A stretch of 64,000 nucleotides of DNA from Mycolicibacterium sediminis (GCF_010731735.1 NZ_AP022588.1:1798001-1862000); one strand, 5' to 3'. Counted from the first letter of the stretch, positions 26,586 through 37,873 are shown. Translations and numbers: made by a program. Notes: generated by a model from the letters alone, not told the origin.

Positions 26586-29500
26586 TTACCCGAACAGGTT
26601 TGCCGGTACCCCGGCCCCGCCGCCACCGCCGCTACCGCCGGCGCCGCCAACGCTCGGGTCGCCCAGGCCGCCCTGCTGGCCCGACGCCGGTAGCGACGGA
26701 TTGCGCCCGCCCTGACCGCCGTTGCCGCCGTAACCACCGGCAGGCGCCTCGCCGGCACCGGCGTCACCTCCCGCACCGCCGGCACCGCCACGGCCTCCGC
26801 CGCCGCCCACGCTCGGATTGTTCTCGACGTTGCCCCCGTTTCCGCCCAGGCCGCCGGTGCCGCCGATGCCGCCGTTGCCGCTCTGGCTCGTGAAGCCGCC
26901 ACTGGCGTCGCCGCCCAGTCCGCCCTGGCCGCCGGTGCCGCCGGCGCCACCGTCACCGGCCGGCGTGTCACCGAAGCCGGGCTTCCCGAAGCCGCCGTTG
27001 CCGCCCGTGCCGCCGGAGCCGCCGGTGCCGCCCTGCCCGCCGGTGTTGGTGATGCTGCCGCCGCTGGCGGAGCCGCCGTTGCCACCGCGACCGCCCGCGC
27101 CACCGGCCTTGCCGTCGAGGTACTGGCTGCCGTCGGCGCCGCGGGTTCCGGAACCACCGTTGCCCCCGCGACCACCCTGTTCGTTCTGGTCGCCGGTACC
27201 ACTCGCACCGCCGTCCCCGCCGTTGCCCGGGCCTCCGACGCTGTTGCCGCCGTCGCCTCCGAACCCACCGATGACGCTGCTCAAGGTGCCTCCGGTGCCG
27301 GCCTGGCCGCCGTCGCCGCCGCGCCCGCCGTTGAGCCCGTCGCCACCGCGGCCACCGGCGCCGCTGCTGCCGTTGCGGCCGCCCGCCCCGGAGTCGCCGC
27401 CGTTGCCTCCGTCGCCGCCGAAGCCGCCTCCGCCGTTGATGGCGCTACCACCCGTGCCGCCAGCGCCGCCGTCGCCGTAGGCCGCGCCGGACCCCGCTAG
27501 GCCTCCGTCGCCGCCGCGGCCGCCGCCGGGCACACTGCTGCTGCCGGTACCGCCCTGGCCTCCGTCGCCGCCGTCGCCGATGGTCGAGCCGGCACCGCCG
27601 GAGCCGCCGGTGCCACCCGTTCCGCCGGTGCCGAACGGGTTCGGTCCACCCGTCCCACCCGTCCCGCCCTGTCCGCCGGTGCCCCCATCTCCGCCGCCGC
27701 CGACCGTCCCGACGTTGCCTCCGTTGCCGGTCGCACCGCCTCTGCCGCCGTCGCCGCCGGTTCCGCCACTGCCGCCCGTGCTGGGCGTGTTGGTGGCGGG
27801 TCCGCTGTAGCCCGCGCCGCCCTGGCCGCCTGCTCCACCGAGGCCGCCTTCTCCGCCATTGCCGTTGAGCCCGTCGTCTCCGCCGAGTAGCTGGTCGCCG
27901 CCCTGGCCGCCGCTGCCGCCCGCGCCACCCGCACCGCCCGCATACGTGGTGCCCGGTCCGGTTGCGTCGAGCCCCCTGCCGCCGCTGCCGCCCTGCCCGC
28001 CTGCACCGCCCGTTCCGCCAGCGCTCTCGTTGCCGACGGCGTAGCTGCCGCGGCCGCCGCTTCCGCCTTGGCCGCCAGTGCCCGCGCCGCCACCGAGACC
28101 ACCCGTGCCTCCCGAGCCGATCGCCCCGCCCATACCACCGGTGCCGCCGGTGCCGCCGACGCCACCATCGACCGGGATGGGGGGATTGACGTCGTTGTTG
28201 CCGCCGATCCCGCCCCGGCCGCCGGTGCCGCCCTTGCCGCCGCTGCCGTTGATGCCACCAGCGGTCACGCCGCCCTGGCCGCCGGTGCCGCCGGCACCGC
28301 CTTGGCCGCCCTGCTCGGAGGTCTGGCTCGCACCATCGCGGCCCGTGCCGCCGTCGCCGCCCTGGCCGCCGGTTCCTCCGTCGCCGACGGTGCCGCCGGT
28401 GCCGCCGGTACCCGTGGCTCCGCCTGCGCCGCCCTTACCGCCGGTACCCCCCGTTCCCGCCACGACGAGCGTGGTCTGGCCCGTCTCGCCCCTGCCACCC
28501 TTACCGCCGATGCCCCCGTCGCCACCGCTCCCGTTCGTCCCCGTGAGCCCGTCCGTACCTGCGGTGCCGTTCTGCGCGGTGCCGCCCGTGCCGCCGCTGC
28601 CGGCATTGCCGCCGGTGCCGCCGCCGCCGCCATCGCCGCCGTCTTCACCGGCCCCGACCGCGCCCTGGGCCCCAGTGCCGCCAGTGCCGCCCGTGCCGCC
28701 GGTACCTCCGTCGCCGGCTGCACCGCCGTCACCGGAGACCGCGCCGCCCTTGCCGCCGTCGCCACCGCTGCCACCCGCGCCGCCGGAGCCTCCGGAGCCT
28801 CCGGTCTCACCGTCGTCACCCGCGATGAGGGCGTCGACACCGCGGGTGCCGTCTGCGCCGTCGCCGCCCTGACCGCCTCCGCCGCCCTTGCCGACCGCGC
28901 CGCCGTCGCCGCCCTGACCGCCGGATCCGCCTGCGCCGCTGCCGAGTTCGGTCTTACTGAAGCCGTCGCCGCCCGTGCCGCCGTTGCCGCCGGAGGTGAC
29001 GGTGACGCCGTCGGCTCCGGTGAGGCCCGTGCTGCTGCCGCTCCCACCCGTGCCGCCGCCTCCGATTGCGCCGGGGTCGCCGCCGTCGCCGCCGTCTCCT
29101 CCGTCGACGGTGGTCGCGTCGCCATCGGCGCCGTCCCCGCCGTCGCCGGCAGTGCCGGCGCTGCCGCCCTGTCCGCCGTTTCCACCCGTGCCGGTGGTGC
29201 CGGCGGTGGTGCCGGACCCGCCGACGCCCCCGTTGCCGCCCGCACCGCCTGTGCCGCCGGCACCGCCGTCGCCGCCCTCGTCGCCATCGTCACCGGCGAC
29301 GTCGCCGTCTGCGCCGGTGGCTCCGGTGCCGCCGCGCCCGCCGGTGTTACCGGTGCCGCCGTTTCCGCCGGCTCCGCCGACTCCAGAGATCGCGCCGCCG
29401 TTTCCGCCCGCGCCTCCGTCACCCCCTGCGCCGCCATCCATGCCGACGCCGCCCGTCTCGCCCGGCGTCAGGGCGTTCTCGCCGGCCGAGCCCGCCGCGC

Positions 29501-31847
29501 CGTCAGCACCGTTCCCGCCGGCGCCGCCGTCGCCCACGTTGCCGCCATCCCCGCCGGCCCCGCCATCTCCGCCGGCGCCGCTGCCGACGACGGACCGGGT
29601 GAAGCCGTCGCCGCCCGCCCCGCCCTTGCCGCGGTTGGTCACCCCGACGCCGTTCGGACCGCTCACTCCGCCGCTGCCGCCACTGCCGCCGGTACCCGCC
29701 GCACCACCGAGGCCGCCGGCGCCGATCGCCCCGGCGTCGCCGCCACGTCCCCCGTCGCTGCCGTCGGCGTTGGTCGCGTCACCGTCGAACCCGTCCCCGC
29801 CGTCGCCGGGAGCGCCGGCGTTGCCGCCCCTGCCGCCCCCGCCGCCACTGCCGTTGACGCCCACGACACCCGTGGCCGACGCGCCGCCCGCGCCACCCGT
29901 ACCACCGACGCCACCCGATCCGCCGTCGCCACCGAAACCGCCTGCGCCGCCATCGATTCCGGATGCGGTCGCGTCGGCGCCGTCGACACCGACTCCGCCC
30001 CTGCCGCCCCTGCCGCCGTCGCCACCGAGGCCGCCCGAACCGCCGTCGCCGGAGATCGCGCCGCCCGCGCCACCGGCACCCGCTGCGCCACCCGCGCCGC
30101 CCGCCGTGCCGTCGGTGCCACTGTCGCCGGGCTTGACGCCGTCGACGCCATCGGGGCCTTCCGCGCCATCACCACCGTCACCGCCGGTGCCGCCGTTGCC
30201 GACCGTCCCTCCGTCGCCGCCCTTGCCACCCCTGCCGCCGGGCCCGCTGCCCACGACGGTCCGGGTGAACCCGTTGCCGCCGTCGCCGCCGTCACCACCA
30301 CTGGTGACCGCCGCGCCGATCCGGCCCGTGACACCGGCCCGGCCGCTCTCGCCACCCGCGGCGCCGCCTGCGCCGCCGCGTCCCACCGCGCCGGGATCGC
30401 CACCGTCACCGCCCGCACCACCGTCGGCGGTGGCGTCGTCGCCATCCGCCCCGTTGCCGCCGTCGCCGGAGGTCCCCGCATCGCCGCCACTGCCGCCTGC
30501 GCCGCCGTCGGCGTCTCGACCCGCCGTCCCGAAGATCCCGAGGAAGCCCAGCAGCGCAGGTCCCTGACCGCCCGTTCCACCGGCACCGCCGCCTCCGCCG
30601 AGACCGCCCGCACCTCCGTCGCCGCCGTCCTGGCCACTGCCGCCCGCCGTCATGGCCGACCTGCCGTCGACGCCGACCCCGCCGTGGCCACCTTGGCCAC
30701 CCGAGCCGCCGAGCCCGCCGGCACCGCCGCTGCCTATGAAGAACCCTGCGGCACCGCCGTTTCCGCCGCGGCCACCGGCGCCGCCCGTCTCGCCCGCACC
30801 ACCGGTCTGACCGGGGCTGGTGCCGTCGCCGCCATCCGCACCCCGGCCGCCGCTGCCGCCATTGCCGCCGGCTCCACCGTTGCCGAAGAGTCCGGCGGAA
30901 CCGCCGCTGCCGCCGTTGGCGCCCGTCACCCCGGCGCCACCGGCTCCACCGTTGCCGAAGAAGCCGGCCGCGCCACCGCTGCCGCCGGCGCCACCGTTGA
31001 TGCCCGCGCCACCCGAACCGCCTGCGCCACCGCTGCCGAGCAGGAGCCCACCGCGGCCACCGTTCTGCCCTGTTCCACCGGCATACCCGTTGCCGATCAG
31101 CAGCCCGGCGTCGGGACGCTCGGCGGTGCCGTTGCCGATGAAGGCCGTGAACACGTCAGGCAGGCGGATGAGCGACCGCACGTCAGACGGGCTCGCTGCG
31201 GGTGCCGAGTTCACCGTGGGGGTCAGCGCAGCCGTCGCGTCCGAGCGCGATCCGCCGGTGCGTGCGTCGGGAGGCGTGATGGACGTCGTGCCGGTATCCG
31301 ACGCCGTGGTGGGAGGCGACGCCGCGGCGGGAAGCGACACGCCCGTCGCCAGTCCGTCGAGAGCCAATCGAGGCGTCGGCGAGGTGGCTTCCTCTGTCGC
31401 CGCGCGATCACGAGTGCGTGAAGTGGCCGGTCGATCACTTTGGGACCCCGACCCGGGGGTGCGCGCAAGCCCTTGCAAACCCCCCTTGTCCTGACCCACG
31501 CCCGTGGTCGTGGTGTCGTCCGAGGCGCCCGACAGGCCCTCCGACGGCGTGCTGCGCTCCGAGGTGGTTCCGCTCGTCGGGGAGGACGCACCCGGCGCGC
31601 CGGGGGATGCCGCGCCACTCGTATCCGCAGTGCCCGGCGAGCTGGTCGGGTCGGCGAGGGCCACCGTCGGCACGGCCACGATGAGCGCACCGGCGCCGAG
31701 GGCGATCGCCAGAGCGCCCACCCGTCCGACGTAACGCGCGTAGCTGCCGGTCGACGGGTGTTCGGCCGCTAGGGGGAAGGTGGCGATACTGCTGATGGGG
31801 GAGTGTCGGCGGGTACGTCGGAATCCTCGTGACACAGCGGCGTTCAT
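26586..31847 (-). CDS. Giant PGRS-like glycine-rich exported protein without PE domain
   Basis: Largest gene of the window, 1753 residues. The signal segment [18 protein letters not shown] ending VALADPT is nearly that of the protein at 15083. A Ser/Thr/Ala-rich region to about residue 210 is followed by the entry [12 protein letters not shown]...[11 protein letters not shown], then about 1500 residues of GGxGG repeats with periodic inserts ([23 protein letters not shown]), suggesting internal duplications of longer modules. There is no PE domain. It ends [13 protein letters not shown]. Likely surface-exposed or wall-associated; function unknown. Variation in repeat number is expected between strains. 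Confidence 0.83.
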   Translation of the reverse strand: MNAAVSRGFRRTRRHSPISSIATFPLAAEHPSTGSYARYVGRVGALAIALGAGALIVAVPTVALADPTSSPGTADTSGAASPGAPGASSPTSGTTSERSTPSEGLSGASDDTTTTGVGQDKGGLQGLARTPGSGSQSDRPATSRTRDRAATEEATSPTPRLALDGLATGVSLPAAASPPTTASDTGTTSITPPDARTGGSRSDATAALTPTVNSAPAASPSDVRSLIRLPDVFTAFIGNGTAERPDAGLLIGNGYAGGTGQNGGRGGLLLGSGGAGGSGGAGINGGAGGSGGAAGFFGNGGAGGAGVTGANGGSGGSAGLFGNGGAGGNGGSGGRGADGGDGTSPGQTGGAGETGGAGGRGGNGGAAGFFIGSGGAGGLGGSGGQGGHGGVGVDGRSAMTAGGSGQDGGDGGAGGLGGGGGAGGTGGQGPALLGFLGIFGTAGRDADGGAGGSGGDAGTSGDGGNGADGDDATADGGAGGDGGDPGAVGRGGAGGAAGGESGRAGVTGRIGAAVTSGGDGGDGGNGFTRTVVGSGPGGRGGKGGDGGTVGNGGTGGDGGDGAEGPDGVDGVKPGDSGTDGTAGGAGGAAGAGGAGGAISGDGGSGGLGGDGGRGGRGGVGVDGADATASGIDGGAGGFGGDGGSGGVGGTGGAGGASATGVVGVNGSGGGGGRGGNAGAPGDGGDGFDGDATNADGSDGGRGGDAGAIGAGGLGGAAGTGGSGGSGGVSGPNGVGVTNRGKGGAGGDGFTRSVVGSGAGGDGGAGGDGGNVGDGGAGGNGADGAAGSAGENALTPGETGGVGMDGGAGGDGGAGGNGGAISGVGGAGGNGGTGNTGGRGGTGATGADGDVAGDDGDEGGDGGAGGTGGAGGNGGVGGSGTTAGTTGTGGNGGQGGSAGTAGDGGDGADGDATTVDGGDGGDGGDPGAIGGGGTGGSGSSTGLTGADGVTVTSGGNGGTGGDGFSKTELGSGAGGSGGQGGDGGAVGKGGGGGQGGDGADGTRGVDALIAGDDGETGGSGGSGGAGGSGGDGGKGGAVSGDGGAAGDGGTGGTGGTGGTGAQGAVGAGEDGGDGGGGGTGGNAGSGGTGGTAQNGTAGTDGLTGTNGSGGDGGIGGKGGRGETGQTTLVVAGTGGTGGKGGAGGATGTGGTGGTVGDGGTGGQGGDGGTGRDGASQTSEQGGQGGAGGTGGQGGVTAGGINGSGGKGGTGGRGGIGGNNDVNPPIPVDGGVGGTGGTGGMGGAIGSGGTGGLGGGAGTGGQGGSGGRGSYAVGNESAGGTGGAGGQGGSGGRGLDATGPGTTYAGGAGGAGGSGGQGGDQLLGGDDGLNGNGGEGGLGGAGGQGGAGYSGPATNTPSTGGSGGTGGDGGRGGATGNGGNVGTVGGGGDGGTGGQGGTGGTGGPNPFGTGGTGGTGGSGGAGSTIGDGGDGGQGGTGSSSVPGGGRGGDGGLAGSGAAYGDGGAGGTGGSAINGGGGFGGDGGNGGDSGAGGRNGSSGAGGRGGDGLNGGRGGDGGQAGTGGTLSSVIGGFGGDGGNSVGGPGNGGDGGASGTGDQNEQGGRGGNGGSGTRGADGSQYLDGKAGGAGGRGGNGGSASGGSITNTGGQGGTGGSGGTGGNGGFGKPGFGDTPAGDGGAGGTGGQGGLGGDASGGFTSQSGNGGIGGTGGLGGNGGNVENNPSVGGGGGRGGAGGAGGDAGAGEAPAGGYGGNGGQGGRNPSLPASGQQGGLGDPSVGGAGGSGGGGGAGVPANLFG

Positions 31848-32134
31848 GCCTGGTCGTCCTCATCGTTCGTGAATCGGACGGGCCGTGGACGGCACTGGCC
31901 ATCGACACCCACCGCCAACTCGGCTGGGTAGGCGAGGTGCTCGCCCCGAGGATTGTCGGGCTCGCGGCAGTCATCTGGTTGCGGAGGCGACTACGTATAT
32001 TTCGCGATCGTCAACGGGTTAACTACTGCATGGTTGCCGTGAGCGGTCTCGCGTCGACGTGGTCAGGGCGGAAATCGATCTTCGTCTTCGCTGCAAGAGT
32101 CGTGGGCGCACGGCCGTTCGGCTAACCTCGGTGC
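31848..32134. promoter_or_regulatory. Divergent promoter region between PGRS-like gene and LAL regulator
   Basis: 287 bases with no gene. A locally AT-richer stretch near 31990-32030 (CTACGTATATTTCGCGATCG, GGGTTAACTACTGC) contains the small palindromes TACGTA and CGATCG and is the likely promoter area. No regulator site could be named. Confidence 0.35.
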
Positions 32135-34744
32135 ATGCTCGATCACTGGCCGTTGATCGGCCGCGACGACGAGATACGGGAAGTCAATCGGCTCCTCGCC
32201 CACGAGTCGGTGCGAGGCGTGGCCCTCGCCGGCAAGCCCGGCGTCGGCAAGTCACGGCTCGCACGCGACGCCGTCCGCTCCGCCGCCGAACTGGGCTGGA
32301 CGATACGTACTGCGTTCGCCACGAGTACCAGTCTTTCCATCCCGCTCGGTGTGTTCGCGGTGTGGGTGGACGGAGCGGACGGGTCGCCGTCGGCGCTGGC
32401 GCGCCGGGTCGCCGAGGCATTGATCGACTCCACGGAGTCCAACCGACTGCTGCTCCTCGTCGACGACGCCCACCTGCTCGACGACCTCTCCGCGATGGTG
32501 GTCCACCACCTCGTCCAGGCCGAGACGGCGAAGGTCATCCTCACCGTCCGAACCGGCGCGACGGCGCCCGCCGCGGTCAGCGCACTGTGGAAGGACGGGT
32601 TGGTGCCGCGCCGCGACGTGGAGCCGTTGGCACGCGACGACCTGAACCGCCTGGTGGCGGCGGCCTTCGCCGCGCCGCCGGATCCGCACTGCGTCGAACG
32701 ACTCTGGCAGCTCACCCGCGGCAACGTGCTGTTCCTCCGTCACCTGGTGGACCAGGAGTTCCGGTCCCAGCGCATGGCGGTTCTCGACGGGGCGGTGCGG
32801 TGGCAGGCTGGCGCAGCGCTCTCGGAGTCCCTGGCCGACCTCGTCGATGCTCAGATCGGAGCGATACCCGACGAGGTACGTGACGTCGTGGACCTCGTCT
32901 CCGTCGCGAACCCGATCGACTCCAATTCGTTGCGGCTGTGCGCCTCAAACGGTGCCATCGAGATCGCCGAACAGCGCGAGCTGGTGCGGATGAGCGACGG
33001 TGAGGTCCAGATCGGGCATCCCATGTACGCCGAGGTGCGGCTCAAGCGCTGCGGCCAGACCCGGCTGCGACGCCTCCGTGGCGTCGTCGCGCAGGCCATG
33101 AAGGACGCCGACGGCAATGCATGGGTACTCAAGCGCGGGTTGCTGTGGCTCGAGTCGGACCTGCCACCGGAGCCGGACGTGTTGATGGCGGCCGCCACTG
33201 CGGCGACCGCACTGCTCGACTTCGCGACCGCGGAGCGGCTCTACTCCGCCGCCGCAGCAGCGGGAGCCGGTGCCCACTCACGTGCACCCCTGGCCTTCAG
33301 TCTGTTGATGAGGCAGAAGGGCGAACGTGCGCTGGAGGTGCTCGACGACTCCGGCGACGACGGCCCGTCCCAGGCGGCCTTCGTCAACGACGTGATCATG
33401 AGGGCGTCGAACCTGTTGTGGGCGAAGCGTTCTCCGGAGGGATCGTGGCGCGTGATCGACGATGCTCTCGCGACGGCAGATGGGCCCCGGCGTCATCACC
33501 TGATGGTGTTCCGGGCCAACCAGCTGGCGCTGGCAGCCAGACCCGCCGAGGTGCTCGAGGTGGCGGCGAAGATCGACTATGCGCAACTCGATCACTACGG
33601 GGCCACGATGGGCCTGAGCGCCGAGTCGATGGCGTACGGGGAACTCGGACAGACGCAGGCGGCACTGGCGAAGGCGGAGGAATCCGCGCGAGTGATCGCA
33701 TCGAACGACGACCTGAAGCTACTTCGCCTACCGCTGTACGAGTTCCACGCCTTCGCGCTCGCGGCGGCAGGCAGGATCGGCGAAGCCGTCGAGGTGGCGC
33801 AGCGCCACGTGCTCGCCCAGGAGGGCGAGCCGCAGGATGCGACGATCGTCGCGGCGGCGATTCTCGGTATGGCTCGTCTCGCCGCGGGCGACCTCGGTGG
33901 GGCGCTCATTCATCTGCCGGCCCGGTTGGGTGGCGACGGCACCGACGCAGACAACAGCTTCTATGCCGCGAACAGCTTTCACCGCTTTCATCTGTTGCGC
34001 GCCCAGGCATCGGCCCGCACCGGTGACGCCGTGGCCGCGGAATCCGCGCTGCAGATCGCTCGGGACCACCGGCATCCGGCATATGAGTTCGTGGGGTCGA
34101 CCGAGCTGTTGACCGAGGCATGGCTGGCTGCCGCTCGCCAGCGTCTCACCGAAGCGCGGGAACTGGCACGCAGCGCCGCTGATTTCGCTTGCGAACACGG
34201 CCAATTCGCGCGAGAGGTGTGGTGCTTGCAGACCGCCGTCCAGTTCGACGACACCGGTGCGGTCGACCGGCTCGCGGACCTGGCCGAGGTGGTGGAGGGG
34301 CCGCGTGTGGTGGTCGCTCTGCGATACGCCACCGCGCTCGGTGCCGACGACGGGGGTGAACTCGACGCGGTGTCGAAGGAGTTCGGTGCGATGGGCGACG
34401 TCCTGGCCGCAGCCGACGCCGCGGGACAGGCTGCCACGTCTCATCGCCGTGCCGGACGCATCGGTAGCGCGATGACCGCGGCGGCCCGGTCGCACCGCCT
34501 GGCCGCGGAGTGCGGTGGTGCGTCGAGCCCGGCGATCACGGCGGCCGCGTTCGGCCCACCGTTCACGAACAGGGAACGCGAAGTTGCCGTCCTCGTTGCG
34601 CAGGGCATGTCCAATCGCGACATCGCAGAGGCGGTCTCACTGTCGGTCCGCACCGTCGAGAGTCACGTCTACCGGGCATGTACCAAGGCAGGAGTGACGG
34701 GGCGCGCCGGGCTCTCGGACGTCGTGCGCGGTGCGGTGAGCTGA
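32135..34744 (+). CDS. LAL-type LuxR-family transcriptional regulator
   Basis: Large ATP-binding regulator of 869 residues. Walker A AGKPGVGKS is at residues 32-40, Walker B LLLLVDDAH at about 111-119, then a long TPR-like helical region. The C-terminal LuxR helix-turn-helix reads FTNREREVAVLVAQGMSNRD..SVRTVESHVYRACTK. Such proteins usually act as nucleotide- and ligand-gated activators. It is transcribed away from the giant PGRS-like gene and convergent with the serine hydrolase, so its target may be local. No target is evident from sequence. Confidence 0.92.
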   Translation: MLDHWPLIGRDDEIREVNRLLAHESVRGVALAGKPGVGKSRLARDAVRSAAELGWTIRTAFATSTSLSIPLGVFAVWVDGADGSPSALARRVAEALIDSTESNRLLLLVDDAHLLDDLSAMVVHHLVQAETAKVILTVRTGATAPAAVSALWKDGLVPRRDVEPLARDDLNRLVAAAFAAPPDPHCVERLWQLTRGNVLFLRHLVDQEFRSQRMAVLDGAVRWQAGAALSESLADLVDAQIGAIPDEVRDVVDLVSVANPIDSNSLRLCASNGAIEIAEQRELVRMSDGEVQIGHPMYAEVRLKRCGQTRLRRLRGVVAQAMKDADGNAWVLKRGLLWLESDLPPEPDVLMAAATAATALLDFATAERLYSAAAAAGAGAHSRAPLAFSLLMRQKGERALEVLDDSGDDGPSQAAFVNDVIMRASNLLWAKRSPEGSWRVIDDALATADGPRRHHLMVFRANQLALAARPAEVLEVAAKIDYAQLDHYGATMGLSAESMAYGELGQTQAALAKAEESARVIASNDDLKLLRLPLYEFHAFALAAAGRIGEAVEVAQRHVLAQEGEPQDATIVAAAILGMARLAAGDLGGALIHLPARLGGDGTDADNSFYAANSFHRFHLLRAQASARTGDAVAAESALQIARDHRHPAYEFVGSTELLTEAWLAAARQRLTEARELARSAADFACEHGQFAREVWCLQTAVQFDDTGAVDRLADLAEVVEGPRVVVALRYATALGADDGGELDAVSKEFGAMGDVLAAADAAGQAATSHRRAGRIGSAMTAAARSHRLAAECGGASSPAITAAAFGPPFTNREREVAVLVAQGMSNRDIAEAVSLSVRTVESHVYRACTKAGVTGRAGLSDVVRGAVS

Positions 34745-34760
34745 GATTCGGTGAATGGCG

Positions 34761-36290
34761 CTACTGGCGCCGGTAGAGACGGCCACGACTGCGGAACCAC
34801 GCTATGGCACCATCCGGACCGCGCACGAAGTCGGACCGCGAGTGCACGGGCTTGTTGTCGGGTCCGAGATTGAGGCCGTAGTCCCGCCGGTAGAAGGCGA
34901 GGCCCATGCGGGCTCGGGACTTCTCGTCTGGGCGTCCGTTGGCGTCGGCGGTGACCGTGGTGCCGTCGAGTTGGCCGTCGCTCGCACGGAATTCGATGAT
35001 CATCTGCTCGAGCGTTCCGGATGGATCGATGGCCTCGGCGACGTATCGACCCGTGAATGGTGCGAGATCGACTGCGCTCAAGCGCCGAGGCTCCGCGGGC
35101 AGATTGCCGAGCCCGGCGAAGCGGCGCAGCGCCCAGTCGTCGCCGAAGAGGTCGGGGAGCAGTTTGGATCCGCCGTCGGAGTTGGTCAGCACCGTCATGG
35201 CGAAGTTGCGCTCGGGCACCACGAGGAAACCCGACAGCTGACCCGGCCAAGTTCCGCCGTGCTGGACGATCGTGACGTTCTCGGCGGAGGGCCGCAGCAC
35301 CCAGGTCACACCCATGCCGGTGAGTTCGACGAGCAGCGTGCCGCCTGCGCCCGGATTGGAACGCATCGCCTGCAATGACTGCGGGCTCAGGAGTCGGGAT
35401 CCATTCGGCGCGGTTCCGTCACCGAGATGAAAACGAGCGTAGCGCAACTGATCCCGTGCACTCGACGTCAAGCCACCGGTTGGGTTGATACTGCGCGGAA
35501 CGGCCCAGTAGCCGGTCTCGACTACCGGCTTGCGGTCGACGACGGCGTGCGGTGCCGCCACGTTCAGCCCGATGATGTCGTCGGTGAAGTAGTGGGTGGA
35601 GCCGAGCTGCAGGGGATCGAGCACCAGGTTCTGCATCGCGGCCTCGTAGGTCGATCCCGTGACGACCTCGACGATCCGCCCTGCCACCACCAAACCTGCG
35701 TTGTTGTAGGCGAAGACGGTTCCCGGTGCGGTCAGCTGCGGCAACCGCGTCATCGAGGCCACGTAACGGGCGATCGCGTCGTCGCCGCGCCCGAAGTCCT
35801 GCACGTCCTCGCCCAGCCAGCCCGAGGTGTGGTTGAGGAGCTGGCGAACCGTTACGACAGCGCCGACAGTGGGGTCGGCCACGTCGAAGTCGGGCAGGTA
35901 GCGACGCACTGGTGCGTCGAGATCCACCTTGCCCCGTTCCACCAGTCGCATCATCGCCGTGCCGGTGAACGTCTTGGTGGTGGAGCCGATCCGGAAGATC
36001 GTGTCGCCGTCGACGGGGGTCGGGTGGTCGACGTTGGTGACCCCGTAGCCCTTGACGTGTTCCTCGCCGCCGGCCCAGACGGCGGCCGCGACGCCGGGTA
36101 TGCCGTAGGCCTCCATGCCCGCTTCGATCTTGGCGTCGAGTTCCGCGAACGCCGCACCGACGTCCGACGAGGCCCCGTTGTCCGCAGGCGCGGCGGAGGG
36201 TTTCGTGGAGCACGACGGCAATGTCAGGGCCGCCACCCCCGCGACGGCGCCGCTCAGTGCCGTCCGTCGGGACAACGAGGGCGGGTCCAT
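34761..36290 (-). CDS. Beta-lactamase-family serine hydrolase, Tat-type lipoprotein
   Basis: Exported serine hydrolase of 509 residues. SRRTALSG with a hydrophobic stretch ending LPSC (Cys27) suggests a Tat-exported lipoprotein. The penicillin-binding fold carries S103-T-T-K106 (SxxK), a YNN motif (VFAYNNAG) and HGGTWPG in the KTG position. A C-terminal domain of about 110 residues follows, as in class C-like esterases and D-aminopeptidases. It may act on peptidoglycan peptides, esters or beta-lactams; the sequence does not distinguish these. It converges with the LAL regulator with a 16-base gap. Confidence 0.9.
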   Translation of the reverse strand: MDPPSLSRRTALSGAVAGVAALTLPSCSTKPSAAPADNGASSDVGAAFAELDAKIEAGMEAYGIPGVAAAVWAGGEEHVKGYGVTNVDHPTPVDGDTIFRIGSTTKTFTGTAMMRLVERGKVDLDAPVRRYLPDFDVADPTVGAVVTVRQLLNHTSGWLGEDVQDFGRGDDAIARYVASMTRLPQLTAPGTVFAYNNAGLVVAGRIVEVVTGSTYEAAMQNLVLDPLQLGSTHYFTDDIIGLNVAAPHAVVDRKPVVETGYWAVPRSINPTGGLTSSARDQLRYARFHLGDGTAPNGSRLLSPQSLQAMRSNPGAGGTLLVELTGMGVTWVLRPSAENVTIVQHGGTWPGQLSGFLVVPERNFAMTVLTNSDGGSKLLPDLFGDDWALRRFAGLGNLPAEPRRLSAVDLAPFTGRYVAEAIDPSGTLEQMIIEFRASDGQLDGTTVTADANGRPDEKSRARMGLAFYRRDYGLNLGPDNKPVHSRSDFVRGPDGAIAWFRSRGRLYRRQ

Positions 36291-36357
36291 GGGCGGAGCG
36301 TAGACCGCCGAGCAGCACGCGAAGGCCCTGTTGGGTGGACATCGAGCAGGCGATTCG

Positions 36358-36431
36358 TGGAGCCGATGACGGGAATCGAACCCGCGTATTCAGCTTGGGA
36401 AGCTGATGTTCTGCCATTGAACTACATCGGC
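36358..36431 (-). tRNA. tRNA-Gly, anticodon CCC
   Basis: Full cloverleaf on the minus strand. The acceptor stem GCCGATG pairs with CATCGGC. The anticodon arm is TCAGC-TTCCCAA-GCTGA, giving anticodon CCC. The T arm is GCGGG-TTCGATT-CCCGT. The discriminator base is T and CCA is encoded (36358-36360). It reads GGG codons. Confidence 0.95.
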
Positions 36432-36517
36432 GCAGGACGTCCGTAGCGCTCCATCCTGCGAGTGAGCATACAGTCGCGCAGTCAGGCGCAAACCTCGCGC
36501 CGGGAAGGACCTGCGCC

Positions 36518-37285
36518 TTGGCGACACCTCGCGGCACCCGGCGCTGGGAACTGCTCGTCTGCGCCTTCGTGGGTCACGTGACGTTCGAACCCGACGACGA
36601 GCCCCTCGCGAAACGTCTGCACGGCACCACCGGCGTCGGCGAGGTGTGGCGCTGTCTGCGCTGCGGGGACTTCGCGCTCGGACCTGCCCACGGCACGGGC
36701 CACCCCGACGAGGCGCCGCAGATCGTGCGCGGCAAGGCACTGCGTCAGCGTCTGATCGTCCGCTTCCTCGCGGTGGAGCGCCTGATCCGGGCGGTCCTGC
36801 TTGCCCTGGCGGCGTGGGGGGTGTGGACCTTCCGCAATGCGCAGGTGTCGTTGCAGGCGGCGTTCGACCGAGACCTTCCCTTGCTGCGGGCCTCGGGCAT
36901 CCGCGTCGACCAGATGACCGTCGTCCACTCGTTGGAGAAGGCCCTGGCGGCAGCACCCTCGACGCTCGCCCTGATCGTCGTCGGCCTCGCCGCCTACGCG
37001 CTCCTCGAACTCGTCGAGGCCGTCGGGTTGTGGCTTGAGCAGCGCTGGGGCGAGTACCTCGCTGTCGTCGCCACCTCGGTGTTCCTCCCGCTGGAGATCT
37101 ACGACCTGACGAACGGTGTCACGGTCACCCGCGTCCTCGCCTTCACGATCAACGTGGCGGCCATCGTCTACCTCTTGTTCTCGAAGCGGCTGTTCGGTCT
37201 GCGCGGCGGGCGGGCCGCCTACGACGCCGAGCGGCGCGGGGAGCAACTGCTCGACCTCGAGCGCGCCGCCGCGCCGGGTCACTGA
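36518..37285 (+). CDS. DUF2127-type multi-pass membrane protein
   Basis: Membrane protein of 255 residues of unknown function. An N-terminal soluble part has a CxxC pair (WRCLRCGDF), possibly metal-binding, followed by about four hydrophobic helices: IRAVLLALAAWGVWTF, TLALIVVGLAAYALLELV, YLAVVATSVFLPLEIY and VLAFTINVAAIVYLLF. This is the DUF2127 pattern. The TTG start at 36518 is decided by GGAAGGA eight bases before it. The gene precedes dcd with an 18-base gap and may be co-transcribed with it. Confidence 0.8.
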   Translation: MATPRGTRRWELLVCAFVGHVTFEPDDEPLAKRLHGTTGVGEVWRCLRCGDFALGPAHGTGHPDEAPQIVRGKALRQRLIVRFLAVERLIRAVLLALAAWGVWTFRNAQVSLQAAFDRDLPLLRASGIRVDQMTVVHSLEKALAAAPSTLALIVVGLAAYALLELVEAVGLWLEQRWGEYLAVVATSVFLPLEIYDLTNGVTVTRVLAFTINVAAIVYLLFSKRLFGLRGGRAAYDAERRGEQLLDLERAAAPGH

Positions 37286-37303
37286 CCCGGTTAGGCTCAG
37301 CGC

Positions 37304-37873
37304 GTGCTGCTCTCAGACCGCGACATCCGCGCCGAGATCACCGCCGGTCGCCTGGGCCTGGACCCGTTCGACGACGGCATGGTCCAGCCGTCCAGCGTCG
37401 ACGTCCGGCTGGACAACCTCTTCCGGGTCTTCAACAACACCCGGTACACGCACATCGACCCGTCGCTGCGTCAGGACGACCTCACGAGCCTGGTCGAGCC
37501 GAAGGAGGACGAGCCGTTCGTCCTGCATCCCGGCGAGTTCGTCCTCGGATCGACCCTCGAGCGGTGCACGCTGCCCGACGACCTCGCCGGGCGCCTCGAG
37601 GGCAAGTCGTCGCTGGGCCGCCTGGGCCTTCTCACGCACTCGACGGCGGGGTTCATCGACCCCGGCTTCTCCGGCCACATCACCCTCGAGCTGTCGAACG
37701 TCGCGAACCTGCCGATCACGCTGTGGCCGGGCATGAAGATCGGGCAGCTGTGCCTGCTGCGTCTCAGCAGCCCGGCCGAGCATCCGTACGGCAGTTCGGC
37801 CGCGGGGTCGAAGTACCAGGGGCAGCGCGGTCCGACGCCGTCCAAGTCGTACCTGAACTTCGCCAAGTCCTGA
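37304..37873 (+). CDS. dcd: dCTP deaminase (dUMP-forming type likely)
   Basis: Trimeric nucleotide enzyme of 189 residues that converts dCTP to dUTP, or directly to dUMP in the bifunctional mycobacterial form, feeding dTTP synthesis. Signature regions are present: SDRDIRAEI at the N terminus, [31 protein letters not shown], the active-site segment HITLELSN with its Glu, and a C-terminal closing tail [15 protein letters not shown]. Length and sequence match the mycobacterial enzyme throughout. GTG start. Confidence 0.96.
   Translation: MLLSDRDIRAEITAGRLGLDPFDDGMVQPSSVDVRLDNLFRVFNNTRYTHIDPSLRQDDLTSLVEPKEDEPFVLHPGEFVLGSTLERCTLPDDLAGRLEGKSSLGRLGLLTHSTAGFIDPGFSGHITLELSNVANLPITLWPGMKIGQLCLLRLSSPAEHPYGSSAAGSKYQGQRGPTPSKSYLNFAKS

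Noticed and set aside
26818..31494. Long Pro/Ala-rich open frames, including one of 1117 residues, opposite the giant PGRS-like gene
   Set aside because: Composition shadows of the repeat; Ala/Thr/Val strings with no domain.
22100..31847. Regular short repeats suggestive of a CRISPR array
   Set aside because: Repeats are in-frame GGxGG codons without constant repeat and unique spacer structure; no cas genes are present.
36358..36431. tRNA-Gly as an integration site for a mobile element
   Set aside because: No integrase, no direct repeat of the tRNA 3' end found nearby, and flanking genes are ordinary.
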